From Io17-Chloro-G2 sp965226915 (GTDB lineage: Bacteria; Chloroflexota; Dehalococcoidia; Lucifugimonadales; UBA3495): a stretch of DNA of 64,000 bases. The position numbers and the translations under genes are program-made. Positions within the stretch are counted from its first letter, which is position 1; each line of letters opens with the position of its first letter. Below the pieces are notes generated by a model. The model made no database searches and was not told the origin of the DNA. It was given only the letters and a program-made list of their open reading frames with translations. The stretch lies in NCBI GenBank assembly GCA_965226915.1, contig CBDDEJ010000008.1, forward strand, positions 62,001 to 126,000. The letters run 5' to 3'. This document shows, piece by piece, positions 1 through 8,663 of this stretch.

Positions 1-862
1 GGTCGTGCGCCGAAGGGACCCCGTCCCGGCTTACGCCATCCTTCAGGGCCGGACCATCCTCCTGCCGTTCCACATCTTGCAAGAGGAGTTGCCCCAAGAG
101 TTCCGCTGCTTCTCCAATAGCCTGGCGCTCAGGACTATCTGCGGGAAATCTACCTTGGGCCTGACGGGCCAGTTCCAATACCAGGTCAGCATCGGCTACT
201 ATCTTCTGCAGTAAGGCTTGCCGCTCTTTCTTGTTGTCCCAGTCAATCCCCGCCTCTCCCTTCACACTGGAGCCAAAGTAAAGCTCCAGGCCGTGTCTCA
301 AGGCCCACTCCTCGGCCCGGGTCCCGTCCAGTTGGGCCAGTGCCCGGACCACCTGGACGATGCCGTCGGCCAGCAGGTTGTAGGTGTCCTTGACCGCTCC
401 CCGGCCCAGAATGTAGGTGGTGTTCACCGCCACCTTCATCCGCCGTCCTTTCAGGCAGCCGGTCTGCCGGGCGAATTGGAGGCTGCGCTGAAAGACGGCC
501 CGCACCCGGTCGTGGAGGATCAGCTGGGCTCGAAACAGTTGCAGGGTGCTCTTGGCAAAGGGACGGTCCTCCACCTCAATCCCCAACGCCACCTTCCACC
601 GGATATCGAAGTCCGCCCTCTGCTTGGCTTCCAGGTCGCTCACTTTGTCGTAGGCTTGCAACAACAGCGCGGTGGCCACCAGACTGGGCGCCACGCTATC
701 CCGGCCATTGTCCGGGCAATACAGTTCGGCGAAGTCTTCGTCTCGAAATAGCTGACCCCGCAGGGAGGCCAGGAAGCCGTAGAAGGAGCCGCGGCCCACA
801 TAGTCCAGGTAGAGATGGTCCGCTTCCAGGAACCCCAGCTGTTTAGAGCGTTTTCCCAGCAT
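1..862 (-). CDS. IS1182-like DDE transposase, N-terminal part (runs off window)
   Basis: The reverse strand is open from an ATG at 862, with GGGAGG just upstream, to the window edge: 287 codons, no stop. The N-terminus (LGFLEADHLYLDYVG, then RGQLF and ALLLQAYDKVSD) matches the DUF772-type N-terminal domain of IS1182/IS5-group transposases. The catalytic domain lies beyond the window. The helical middle part, rich in LARQAQGRFP-like sequence, also fits this family. The family assignment comes from remembered motifs and no terminal repeat was identified. The gene sits beside an IS701 element. Confidence 0.75.
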   Translation of the reverse strand, partial: MLGKRSKQLGFLEADHLYLDYVGRGSFYGFLASLRGQLFRDEDFAELYCPDNGRDSVAPSLVATALLLQAYDKVSDLEAKQRADFDIRWKVALGIEVEDRPFAKSTLQLFRAQLILHDRVRAVFQRSLQFARQTGCLKGRRMKVAVNTTYILGRGAVKDTYNLLADGIVQVVRALAQLDGTRAEEWALRHGLELYFGSSVKGEAGIDWDNKKERQALLQKIVADADLVLELARQAQGRFPADSPERQAIGEAAELLGQLLLQDVERQEDGPALKDGVSRDGVPSAHD

Positions 863-942
863 CCCCTCCCTCCCACACCTATCAAATTATCCTGACAATT
901 ATATCGGAACAGTCGAGGTCAGTGCACTTTTCGGCCAGACTT

Positions 943-2408
943 CTAGTATTACAACGTCAGTTCAGGGAGGGATGTGGGGTGATGCCCGCATGGCGGCGCG
1001 GCGCTTGGCATGGGAGCGTTTGGCCCGTTCGTTACTGTCCTGCGTATCCTCAAGCCACCGCAGCAACTCGGTTGGCCCGAACCGTTCCCGGGGCAGCATT
1101 TCCCGCACCACCCGGTAGACCTGCGGCCTCGTGATCCGGGGCATCTTTTCCCCCCCAAGCCTGTTGCAGGCTCAGCAGAAAAGCTCCGCCCAGCAGGCAC
1201 AGGGCCACGTGGTGATGCCAGCCAGCCCAGGTGCGGGTCTCGTACTCGTCCAGGCCTACGTCGCTTTTCTCCGTCTCAAACTCCGTTTCTATACGCCAAC
1301 GGGAGCCTCCCACGTATGCCAGGGTCTCCAACGGGGTATCCTCCGGAGCATTGGACAGGTAGTAGCGGGGTTCGCTGCCGTCCAGGTTCCGGCGGTAGAC
1401 GGCCCAGTGGATTTCGCCGGGCTTGCGCCTGCTGGTCGGTCGCACCCTCTGGGCGCTGAAAAGGTAGCTGCGTGGTCCCTGGCTTCCCTCGGCCACCGTA
1501 ATCTCACGCCAGGCCTCCTCCGGCAACTCGTCGCTGCGCTGCTCCATGGTCCGGCGCTGACCGTCTCGCAGCCTGGGTTTGCGGGGACGCCCGAATCCCT
1601 GATACTCCGCACTGGTCCAGGCAGGCTCCGGCGGCCACACCGTAAAGCCGGACGGAACGTCCAGCACGTACCACATCCCCAAGGCCGCCAGGCCCTCCCG
1701 GAAGGACGGCGACATCCCAAAGGCGTCGTCCGCCGCGACCCATCCAGCCTTCAGGTGGCCCCGCTCCTGTGCCCGCCCCACCATCTCCAAGGCCAACTCC
1801 GTCTTGGACCGGTAGCCCTGCCTATCCTCCGGCACACCCGCCGCCTCACACCGGTCTTTGTCCGAGGTCCAACTCTCGGGCAGATACAGCCCCTTGTCCA
1901 CCAATGCCCGTCCCAACGGGCTGACATAGGCCAGGAACATCCCCGCCTGGCAGTTGGCCACCTTCCCCAGCCTCCCGCAGTACTGCCGGGCCACTCCCAC
2001 CGACTTCCTCCCCTGCTTGGGAAAGTCGCTGCCGTCCAGCGCCCACACCCCTTCCGGATGCTCCAGCCGGGTTCCCAGGTACTCCTGCAGCCGTCCTATA
2101 ATCACCTCATCGTCCCAGGGAGAATCGGTGAGAAACCGCTGCATCCCTCGGGCTGACCCCGGAACCGTCTCCGACAGGTTCTCAGCGTTGCGCCGCTCCC
2201 CAGACTGTACCAGCAGGGCCTGGAGATAATGACCGCTGTGCTCCCGCGTCTCCCGGCGGCCAAACAGCGGCGCGAAGTAAGCGTGAAAATCCCGAAATGA
2301 CCCGTACACCTGCTCGAAAGCTGCCGCATCCACATCCCCACCTCACCTGCCTATTCCCTCTCCAGCTACACAGTTATCCTATCAAACTAACTGACGTTGT
2401 AATACTAG
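943..2408 (-). mobile_element. IS701-type insertion sequence, copy A
   Basis: A perfect 16-bp inverted repeat (TATTACAACGTCAGTT) bounds 947-2404. Each end is flanked by CTAG (943-946 and 2405-2408). Duplication of a 4-bp YTAR-type target is what IS701-family elements produce. The single transposase gene reads leftward. Both ends and both target copies are intact, so the insertion looks recent or recently active. Confidence 0.9.
962..2333 (-). CDS. IS701-family transposase, split by a frame change near its C-terminus
   Basis: This is a DDE transposase of the IS701 group. Conserved acidic motifs are visible: DGSDFPKQG, then VAADDAFGMS, then a FETEKSDVGLDEYE block. The GTG start at 2333 reads DAAAFEQVY, aligning with the ATG start of copy B. 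The main frame covers 2333 to about 1142. The family C-terminus (MPRITRPQVYRVV and on to a basic RSHAKRR tail) continues only in the +1 frame, ending at 962. The switch falls at a run of seven G and four A residues. Copy B breaks in the same place, so programmed slippage or frameshifting is more likely than decay. A separate start at the ATG just after the purine run is the alternative. Confidence 0.8.
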
Positions 2409-2598
2409 GAGGACTGGGAAAGCTGGGCGAAGATGACAGGAGACTACGTAAATATCTGGCTTTCGTTCCTAGAGTGGACTAGCAAAAGATTGGGGAGAGT
2501 CAGTGCGGTGGCCGTGGCGCTGGAAGAAAGGACAAACAAAATGAGGCGCCGGGTATCGCTGGGTAAGCGGTCCCGGGGGAAGGCCGGCTTAAGCCCGC

Positions 2599-4058
2599 CT
2601 AGTACTACAACGACGAGTTGTCTGGTAGGATGGCTGGACAGATGATGTTGGGTGGTTTGGGTGATGGATGCGGCGAGCTTCGAGCGGGTCTACGACAGCC
2701 TTCAGGAATTCCACGCCTTCTTTGCGGCTTCCTTCGGCCGCAAGCAGTGGCGGGATCACAGCGGGAATTACCTTCAGGCGCTGCTGGTGCAGGACCAGGA
2801 GCGGCGCAACGCCGAGAATCTCTCGGAATCGGTGGGCATCTCGGCCCGGGCGATGCAGCGCTTTCTCACCGAGGCCCGGTGGTCCGATGAGACAGTCATA
2901 GGGCGGTTGCAGGAATACTTGGCCCCCAGGCTGGGACACCTGGAGGCGGTGTGGGTGTTCGATGGCAGCGACTTCCCCAAGCAGGGCAGGAAATCGGCGG
3001 GAGTGGCCCGGCAGTACTGCGGCAGGCTGGGCAAGGTGGCCAACTGCCAGGGTGGGATGTTCCTGGCCTACGTCAGCCCGCTGGGCCGGGCGTTGGTGGA
3101 CAAGCGGCTGTATCTGCCCAAGAGTTGGACCTCCGACCAGGACCGGTGTGCTGCGGCGGGTGTGCCGGAGGACCGGCGGAACTACCGGTCAAAGACGGAG
3201 TTGGCCCTGGAGATGCTGGAGCGGGTCCTGGAGTTGGGCTACCTCAGGGCCGAGTGGGTTGCCGGAGACGACGCCTTCGGGATGTCGCCGACCTTCCGGG
3301 AGGGACTGGCGGCCCTGGGGATGCGCTACGTGCTGGACGTTCCGGGCGGCACTACGGTCTGGCCCTTGGACCCGGCTTGGACCAGTCCGGAATATCCGGG
3401 GTTCGGCCGCCCCCGCAAACCCAAGCTGCGGCCTGGGCAGCGGCGGACCATGGAGCAGCGCGGTGATGAACTGCCGGATGAGGCTTGGCGGGAGATAACG
3501 GTGGCCCAGGGAAGCCAGGGGCCGCGCACCTACCGGTTCAGTGCCCAGCGGGTGCGGGCCACCAGGAGGCGCAAGCCCGGCGAGGAACTGTGGGCCGTCT
3601 GGCGCCGGAACCTGGACGGCAGCGAGCCCCGCTACTACCTGTCCAACGCTCCCGAGGGCACAACCTTGGAGACTCTGGCCTACGTGGGTGGGTCCAGGTG
3701 GCGCATTGAAACGGAGTTCGAGACTGAGAAGGGTGACGTGGGGCTGGACGAATACGAGACCCGCAGCTGGGCAGGGTGGCATCACCACATAGCCATGTGC
3801 CTGCTGGGTGGAGCGTTCCTGCTGAGCCTGCAGCAGGATTGGGGGGAAAAAGATGCCCCGGATCACGAGGCCACAGGTGTACCGGGTGGTGCGGGAGATG
3901 CTGCCCCGGGAGCAGTTCGGGCCCGATCAATTGCTGTTGTGGCTGGAGGATACGCAGCTACGCAACGAACGGGCTCGCCGTTCCCACGAGAGACGCCGCT
4001 CCACCCGCCGCGAAAGCAGGATGGAGCCGCCACCTTAAACCCGTCGTTGTAGTACTAG
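2599..4058 (+). mobile_element. IS701-type insertion sequence, copy B
   Basis: The element occupies 2603-4054 and is flanked by CTAG at 2599-2602 and 4055-4058. Its ends share the inverted repeat TACTACAACGACG, with partial similarity beyond. It resembles copy A in protein sequence and layout but differs at many nucleotides and in its terminal repeats, so it is a separate element type. The MITEs at 7302 and 58762 carry the same ends. Confidence 0.9.
2664..4038 (+). CDS. IS701-family transposase, split by a frame change near its C-terminus
   Basis: The main frame starts at ATG 2664 (MDAASFERVYDS) and carries the same catalytic blocks as copy A: FDGSDFPKQG, AGDDAFGMS and FETEKGDVGLDEYE. Near 3840-3852 a run of six G and five A residues separates this frame from the family C-terminus (MPRITRPQVYRVV to a basic RSHERRRS tail), which lies in the +1 frame and ends at 4038. 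In the original frame the protein would continue as unrelated sequence to 4052. The purine run followed by ATG also looks like a ribosome site, so a separately started small C-terminal protein is possible. The probable host of the MITEs in this window. Confidence 0.82.
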
Positions 4059-4518
4059 GGCCTGACGATGATATTCAAGCGGATGTCGCCGGCCAGGCAC
4101 AGGCACTTCTCAGTTTCATGCCACGATCATAAGTCCCACGTTTGTCCAGTGAGCGTCAGAATCGGAAACAAATTGAATCGGGTGGGTGTAGATGAAGGTA
4201 CGGACTGAAAGGCAAGTAACTCACACCAACCTTCGAAAGCTTCGCGCGGCCGTTAGCCAAATTTAGGCAACGGTGCTGCCAGCAGGCATGGCCACCTCTG
4301 CTTCCATGAGTTTGTCGATGATCCTTCTGGGATGCGTTTCGTCTCGGCCATTGCTGCCTACATTGTCCAATTTATAGCCCTGCTGCTAAACCTGTTTTTG
4401 GGAGCAGGTCATTGGCCATGCAACTCTAGAAAGGAAGTGACCCATTTGCTCACCACTTAGCCGAGAATGGTTGTCGCACATCTACGCAACTTTAAGAAGA
4501 GTTCCTAAGGAGAGCCGC
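4059..4518. other. Gene-free stretch between IS701 copy B and the Mrr/STAND gene
   Basis: No convincing gene was seen. On the reverse strand about 4264-4380 reads as a short stop-terminated tail (NGRDETHPRRIIDKLME then a PAGSTVA end) that could be the remnant of a lost gene, but no family was recognised. The only clear site is an AAGGAG ribosome site at 4507-4512 that belongs to the next gene. Confidence 0.4.
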
Positions 4519-6414
4519 TTGACGACATATAACCTTTCAGAAATATCGGCCTTTGAGTTCGAGGCGCTATGCCGTGATCTGCTGCAAGAAGAGCTAGGGC
4601 TTTCGTTGGAGCTCTTCACTCCAGGACCAGACGGAGGCATAGACATCCGTTATATAGGGTGCCAGGACAATGAAAAACACACCATCATAGGCCAGTGCAA
4701 ATGCTGGGCTGAAGACTCCTTCAGCAGCCTCCTTACACACCTTTCCAGGGAAGAACTCCCCAAGATCAGAAAGTTGGCTCCCCAGCGGTACATTGTCATG
4801 ACATCTGTCCCGTTAACCCCCGGTCGAAAGGAGCAAGTGGTCAGGGCTTTGGAGCCGTGGATTCAAACTCCCAACGATATCATGGGAAAGCACGATATAT
4901 CCGGGTTGCTGGCGAGGCATAGCGAAGTGGAGCGCCGCCATATCAAACTGTGGCTAACGAGCACTGAGGTCCTAAACGCCCTGCTGAATAGCGGCATATT
5001 CAACCGGAGTGAAGATGCTTGGGACCAAGCCAGACACCAATTAAGGCTTTGGGTTCCCAATCCAAGCTTCGACCTGGCTCAAGAAATCCTTGATGCCAAC
5101 CGCGTGTGCGTGATTTCGGGCGCTCCTGGGATCGGGAAGACCATGCTCGCCAATGTGCTTGCGGCCGGCTACGCATCAATAGGGTATCAACTGGTTGCGA
5201 TTTCAGGCGATATCAACGAAGGGGACCGTGCATGGCAACGTCAATTTCGACAGGTCTTTCTATACGATGACTTTCTTGGACACGTCACCTACGGTGAGCT
5301 TCGTCTTGGTAAGAATGAGGAGTCGCGTTTGGCACGGTTCATGGAGCGCGTGCGCAACAGCGAGAACAAGAGATTCATTCTGACAACGAGGGAGTACATC
5401 CTGTCCGAGGCCCTACATCGCTACGAACGCGCCTCTGACATGGAACTCGCGACATCCAAGAACATCATTTCACTTGAAGACTATACTCATCTCAAACGAG
5501 GGTGGATCCTATATAACCACTTATTCTTCTCAGACCTTCCTTCAGATCTAAAGACCGCGTTACTTCCTAACGAGCGATATTGGGATGTAATACGCCATCG
5601 CAATTACAACCCACGGGTCATTGCGCACGCCGTAAGTTTGCCCGGTGTTGCTTCCCTCAGTCCGGATGAATTCGTGTCCAACATTTTCGCCACGCTTGAT
5701 GATCCCACTAAGGTCTGGGAAGTTATTTTTGACAACTTGCCAGACATGGCTCGCCGCATACTGCTGGCCGTAGCGAGCCTTCCTACCGAAGTGTTTCTAG
5801 AGGACGTGCAGCGTGTGGTAGAAAATCTTTCGGACAGTGACTTAGATGCCAGCAGGTTCAATAACGCCCTTGGCATGATTGAGGGAACGTTTATTGACCT
5901 CAGAAAGGCAAAGCCCGGAACTAATAGCCGCCAGCGTCTGGTTGTCATCCGAGACCCTTCGGTGCGCGATTACTTGTGGGCCCGCCTCGAGGCAGTAGAA
6001 GGCGAGGCGGATGCATTGCTAAAACACGCAGTCTTTTTTGAGCAGTGCGTGATTCTTTTTGAAGGCCGAAATCATGCCGACGCGATGCGTACAATGTTAC
6101 GTTCTCGGACCCATGGGCAGACCCGGGATCGAGACGTAGTCAACCCCGAAGTCGTTGCGAGCCGAGCGATTGATTTGATTTACAGCGCCAGTCCGGTAGT
6201 AGGCAGGCGGAGGGATGAAAATTCTGAGTATTTCCAACGAGAACCAAAGAGCTTGGAACGAAGAACCGCCTTCCTAATGGACGTTGTCGCGGTGCACCAG
6301 AGTAGCCGAGCAGTCGCCGCGTCGGCTAAATCTGCTTTGACCGCCACCGTTGAGGAGTGGGAAGTGGGAAGTGGGTCTCCGACAGGGCCTTTTCATTTTC
6401 TCAAAATAGTATAA
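4519..6414 (+). CDS. Mrr-like nuclease fused to STAND NTPase, C-terminus replaced by ISAs1
   Basis: The N-terminal 110 residues form a PD-(D/E)XK restriction-endonuclease-like domain: FEALCRDLL, then PDGGIDI with the Asp near residue 42, then GQCKCW with Gln-x-Lys near 59-61. A P-loop NTPase follows, with Walker A GAPGIGKT at about 201-208, Walker B FLYDD near 249 and a TTREYIL sensor-like segment, as in STAND ATPases. Nuclease-STAND fusions act in phage sensing and DNA cleavage. The TTG at 4519 is preferred over the upstream TTG at 4471 because AAGGAG lies 6 nt before it. The last residues (TGPFHFLKIV) are encoded by the ISAs1 end from about 6383, so the native C-terminus, normally a long ligand-sensing region, is lost. 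Probably a dead or altered defence gene. Confidence 0.75.
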   Translation: MTTYNLSEISAFEFEALCRDLLQEELGLSLELFTPGPDGGIDIRYIGCQDNEKHTIIGQCKCWAEDSFSSLLTHLSREELPKIRKLAPQRYIVMTSVPLTPGRKEQVVRALEPWIQTPNDIMGKHDISGLLARHSEVERRHIKLWLTSTEVLNALLNSGIFNRSEDAWDQARHQLRLWVPNPSFDLAQEILDANRVCVISGAPGIGKTMLANVLAAGYASIGYQLVAISGDINEGDRAWQRQFRQVFLYDDFLGHVTYGELRLGKNEESRLARFMERVRNSENKRFILTTREYILSEALHRYERASDMELATSKNIISLEDYTHLKRGWILYNHLFFSDLPSDLKTALLPNERYWDVIRHRNYNPRVIAHAVSLPGVASLSPDEFVSNIFATLDDPTKVWEVIFDNLPDMARRILLAVASLPTEVFLEDVQRVVENLSDSDLDASRFNNALGMIEGTFIDLRKAKPGTNSRQRLVVIRDPSVRDYLWARLEAVEGEADALLKHAVFFEQCVILFEGRNHADAMRTMLRSRTHGQTRDRDVVNPEVVASRAIDLIYSASPVVGRRRDENSEYFQREPKSLERRTAFLMDVVAVHQSSRAVAASAKSALTATVEEWEVGSGSPTGPFHFLKIV

Positions 6415-7297
6415 AATTATTACCAGTTTAAGCGGGAGGGGAGGATGATGGCTTTGAGGGAAGCGCTGGATTTGGCGCCTGACTTCCGGAGTAGCCAAGG
6501 GCGACGCCACTCTTTGGGGGCGATCCTGGCCTTGGCCACCTGTGCCATGCTGTGCGGCGCCCGCAGCTTATACGCCATAGCGCAATGGGGGCGGGACCAA
6601 GGGGGTGCTACGGCGCAGCTTTTGGGGTTCAGCCAGGAGAAGACACCCTGCGTGGCCACCCTCCACCGGGTGTTCAAGGACCTGGACGTGGCGGCCTTTG
6701 AGGCAGAAGTCGGCAACTGGCTGGCAAATAGCGGGGTAGAGGCGGATGATCCCCTGTCCCTGGACGGGAAAACCTTGCGAGGGGTCCACGGCCAAGAGAT
6801 ACCCGGGGTCCATGTGGTGTCGGCCTACGCTAGCCGCGCTGGGGCAGTGCTGGCGCAGGTAGCTGCGCCGGGCAAAGGGGAAGAATTGGCGGCGGTCAAA
6901 GAAGTATTGGGCCAGGTACCCCTGAAGGGTCGGGTAGTAGTGGCTGATGCCTTACTGACCCAACGGAAAGTCTGTGAGCAGATTGTGGCAGGCGGCGGAG
7001 AGTATCTGCTGCCAGTTAAAGAGAATCAGCCCACCTTGCGCCGAGACCTGGAGGTGGCTTTTTCCCCTGCTAGGAACTGAGAGGGCTGGTGGGCCAACCG
7101 TACCTCCCTGGCTGGCAGCGGAGTGGCGAGCACGCGGGGCCAAGCTGACGGTCTGGGCCGATGCTCCAGTAAAGCGGCGTCATGGGCGGCTGGAGCGGCG
7201 AGAGTTGTGGGCCTTGGCCGACCCAGAGCTAAATGGCTACGTGGGCAGCGCTGGGACGGTCGGGGAAGCGTGGCCGCATCTGCAACAGGTGTGTCGG
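6383..7297 (+). mobile_element. ISAs1-family element, right end lost
   Basis: The left end is placed at the CAGGGCC start near 6383, where the STAND gene stops making sense and an AT-rich leader precedes the transposase. CAGGG-type ends are my recollection for this family and should be checked. The right end is missing: the sequence stops at CTAG 7298, where a MITE has inserted. The element is therefore nested between the defence gene and the MITE. Confidence 0.65.
6445..7297 (+). pseudogene. ISAs1-family transposase, frameshifted and 3'-truncated
   Basis: The reading frame starts at ATG 6445 with a GGAGGGGAGG ribosome site. It has typical ISAs1 features: the associated N-terminal domain (FRSSQGRRHSLGAIL), LSLDGKTLRG with the first catalytic Asp, VVADALLTQ and PVKENQPTL. 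A stop occurs at 7078-7080. The family C-terminal signature (HGRLERRELWAL to WPHLQQVCRL) continues in another frame from about 7075 to 7297, so at least one indel lies near 7070. The end is cut by the MITE. Confidence 0.8.
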
Positions 7298-7625
7298 CTA
7301 GTACTACAACGACGCGTTATGAGAAAACACGCTCAGGTCTTCTTCTTCAGCTACGGACCGTTCATCATGGGAGACTCGCACTCGTTCGTTGCCAGCTTCA
7401 AAATCCGCCCACGAGTTACCTTGTAGGATAACACGTCGTTGTAGTACTAGAGGTCTGGCCGGAAAGCCATTGGCCGGGTTTCGCGCTACGCCAGACAGAC
7501 GTATTATAGTCTTATGTGGCATGATAGTGTCTTTAATACGGTTCAAGAACCCACTGTTACATCGACAATCGTCGCTAAGAAAACGGCAGCTTGGAGAGAA
7601 TCGGGGTTTCCGTCCGAGTTTCTAG
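7298..7625. repeat. 328-bp composite repeat (MITE plus 171-bp tail), copy 1
   Basis: The stretch from CTAG 7298 to CTAG 7622-7625 recurs at 58758-59085 with about two base differences. It consists of CTAG, the MITE, CTAG, a 171-bp tail and a third CTAG. Sequence on both outer sides differs between the two loci. The tail begins with a GGTCTGGC/GCCAGAC stem and encodes nothing recognisable. The shared tail shows that the unit that moved is larger than the MITE. Confidence 0.88.
7302..7446. mobile_element. 145-bp MITE with IS701-type ends, copy 1
   Basis: Its terminal inverted repeats start TACTACAACGACG and match IS701 copy B. The element is flanked by CTAG on both sides (7298-7301 and 7447-7450), the same target as the IS701 copies. 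It holds a 35-codon open frame (MRKHAQVFFF to a TAG) but no transposase, so mobilisation in trans by an element like copy B is likely. It cuts the ISAs1 transposase. Confidence 0.85.
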
Positions 7626-7912
7626 ACCAACCCTTGCCGGACCACTTTGAGTGATTACAGATTGGTCGTTGCGTCCACCGCCCACCGGCGATTTGGCGGG
7701 GGTTGGATAGCTTTGCTAAGATTCACGCTATAGACACTTCTTTTGACTATTGCGTCACACGTTGCATCCCTATTCGACCACCCCGTACCCGTAACATGGA
7801 CACCAAGAAAGCAAATGGGGTGCCATCTTGGATATAGAGAGAAAATACCCAACGGGTCGGGCAACACGTGAACCAACAATCGATAACGACGGCCTCCCGG
7901 TCACGCGGGGAG

Positions 7913-8125
7913 CCTACGATGTGGCCGGACCCCTGGCGGATAGGACCGCGACGGCTTGGATGGCCGGCGCCGAAGGTGGGCAGCCTACGATGTGGCCGGA
8001 CCCCTGGCGGATAGGACCGCGACGGCTTGGATGGCCGGCGCCGAAGGTGGGCAGCCTACGATGTGGCCGGACCCCTGGCGGATAGGACCGCGACGGCTTG
8101 GATGGCCGGCGCCGAAGGTGGGCAG
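7913..8125. repeat. Three perfect 71-bp tandem repeats
   Basis: Units start at 7913, 7984 and 8055 and each begins CCTACGATGTGG. The three appear identical. The period of 71 is not a multiple of three, so the same bases are read in a different frame in each unit and a repeat protein is unlikely. The array ends 15 bp before the ATG of the membrane-protein gene at 8141, so copy number could affect its leader. Confidence 0.9.
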
Positions 8126-8140
8126 CCAACGCGGAGCGGG

Positions 8141-8434
8141 ATGCGAGGCGATCTCCGTTCCTGGGGCATCGGGCTCATTGTCCTGGGTGTCGCCCAATAC
8201 TTTCTCCCCTTCCTAGACTCAACCTGGGCCTTCGTGGTTGTTCCCCTGGGTATCCTCAGCCTTTTGTTCATCCATAGGAGCTTGTTTATAGCTATCGGCG
8301 CGGCATTGGGGATGATCGGGCTCCTCAACATATTTGGCGGCGGCTTCGGATTCTGGACCATCTTCGGGGCCTTCCAAATCTATTGGGGGGTGCAAGAGTG
8401 GCAGAAATTCGGGAAGTATGCCAACGCCCGGTAG
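8141..8434 (+). CDS. Small membrane protein, LiaI/DUF5668-like
   Basis: A 97-residue protein with at least three hydrophobic segments: GIGLIVLGVAQYFLPF, then FVVVPLGILSLLFI, then FIAIGAALGMIGLLNIFGGG, and an amphipathic end near WTIFGAFQIYWG. It resembles short predicted membrane proteins of the LiaI/DUF5668 kind, but the match is weak. The frame stays open upstream through the last 71-bp repeat. The ATG at 8141 with GGAGCGGG just before is chosen because the protein character changes there from repeat-derived to membrane-like. Function unknown. Confidence 0.55.
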   Translation: MRGDLRSWGIGLIVLGVAQYFLPFLDSTWAFVVVPLGILSLLFIHRSLFIAIGAALGMIGLLNIFGGGFGFWTIFGAFQIYWGVQEWQKFGKYANAR

Positions 8435-8663
8435 CCAAGCAAACATCGACGGCAGTTGGCTGGCATTTCAACAGTTGTCAGGCAAAGCCTCAGGCTGCCA
8501 GACCGGAAACATAGCGATCCCGGTCATCCTGGGTACAGGCCTTGCCACATCCCCATCCTCCCGTGCAGCATGTCCCAAGTTGCCACAAAGAAATCCCTGT
8601 GGCAAAGGTCAAAAAATAGGACTCCCCAAATACGGATTTATACTGGACCTTGTGGCAAGGCTA

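Noticed and set aside
1131..2156. 341-codon forward frame across IS701 copy A
   Set aside because: Antisense shadow; the transposase lies on the other strand.
7320..7427. 35-codon open frame in the MITE, also present in the second copy
   Set aside because: Conserved only because the whole MITE is; no ribosome site or family pattern supports it.
7913..8125. Tandem repeats as a possible CRISPR array
   Set aside because: Units abut with no spacers and no cas genes are near.
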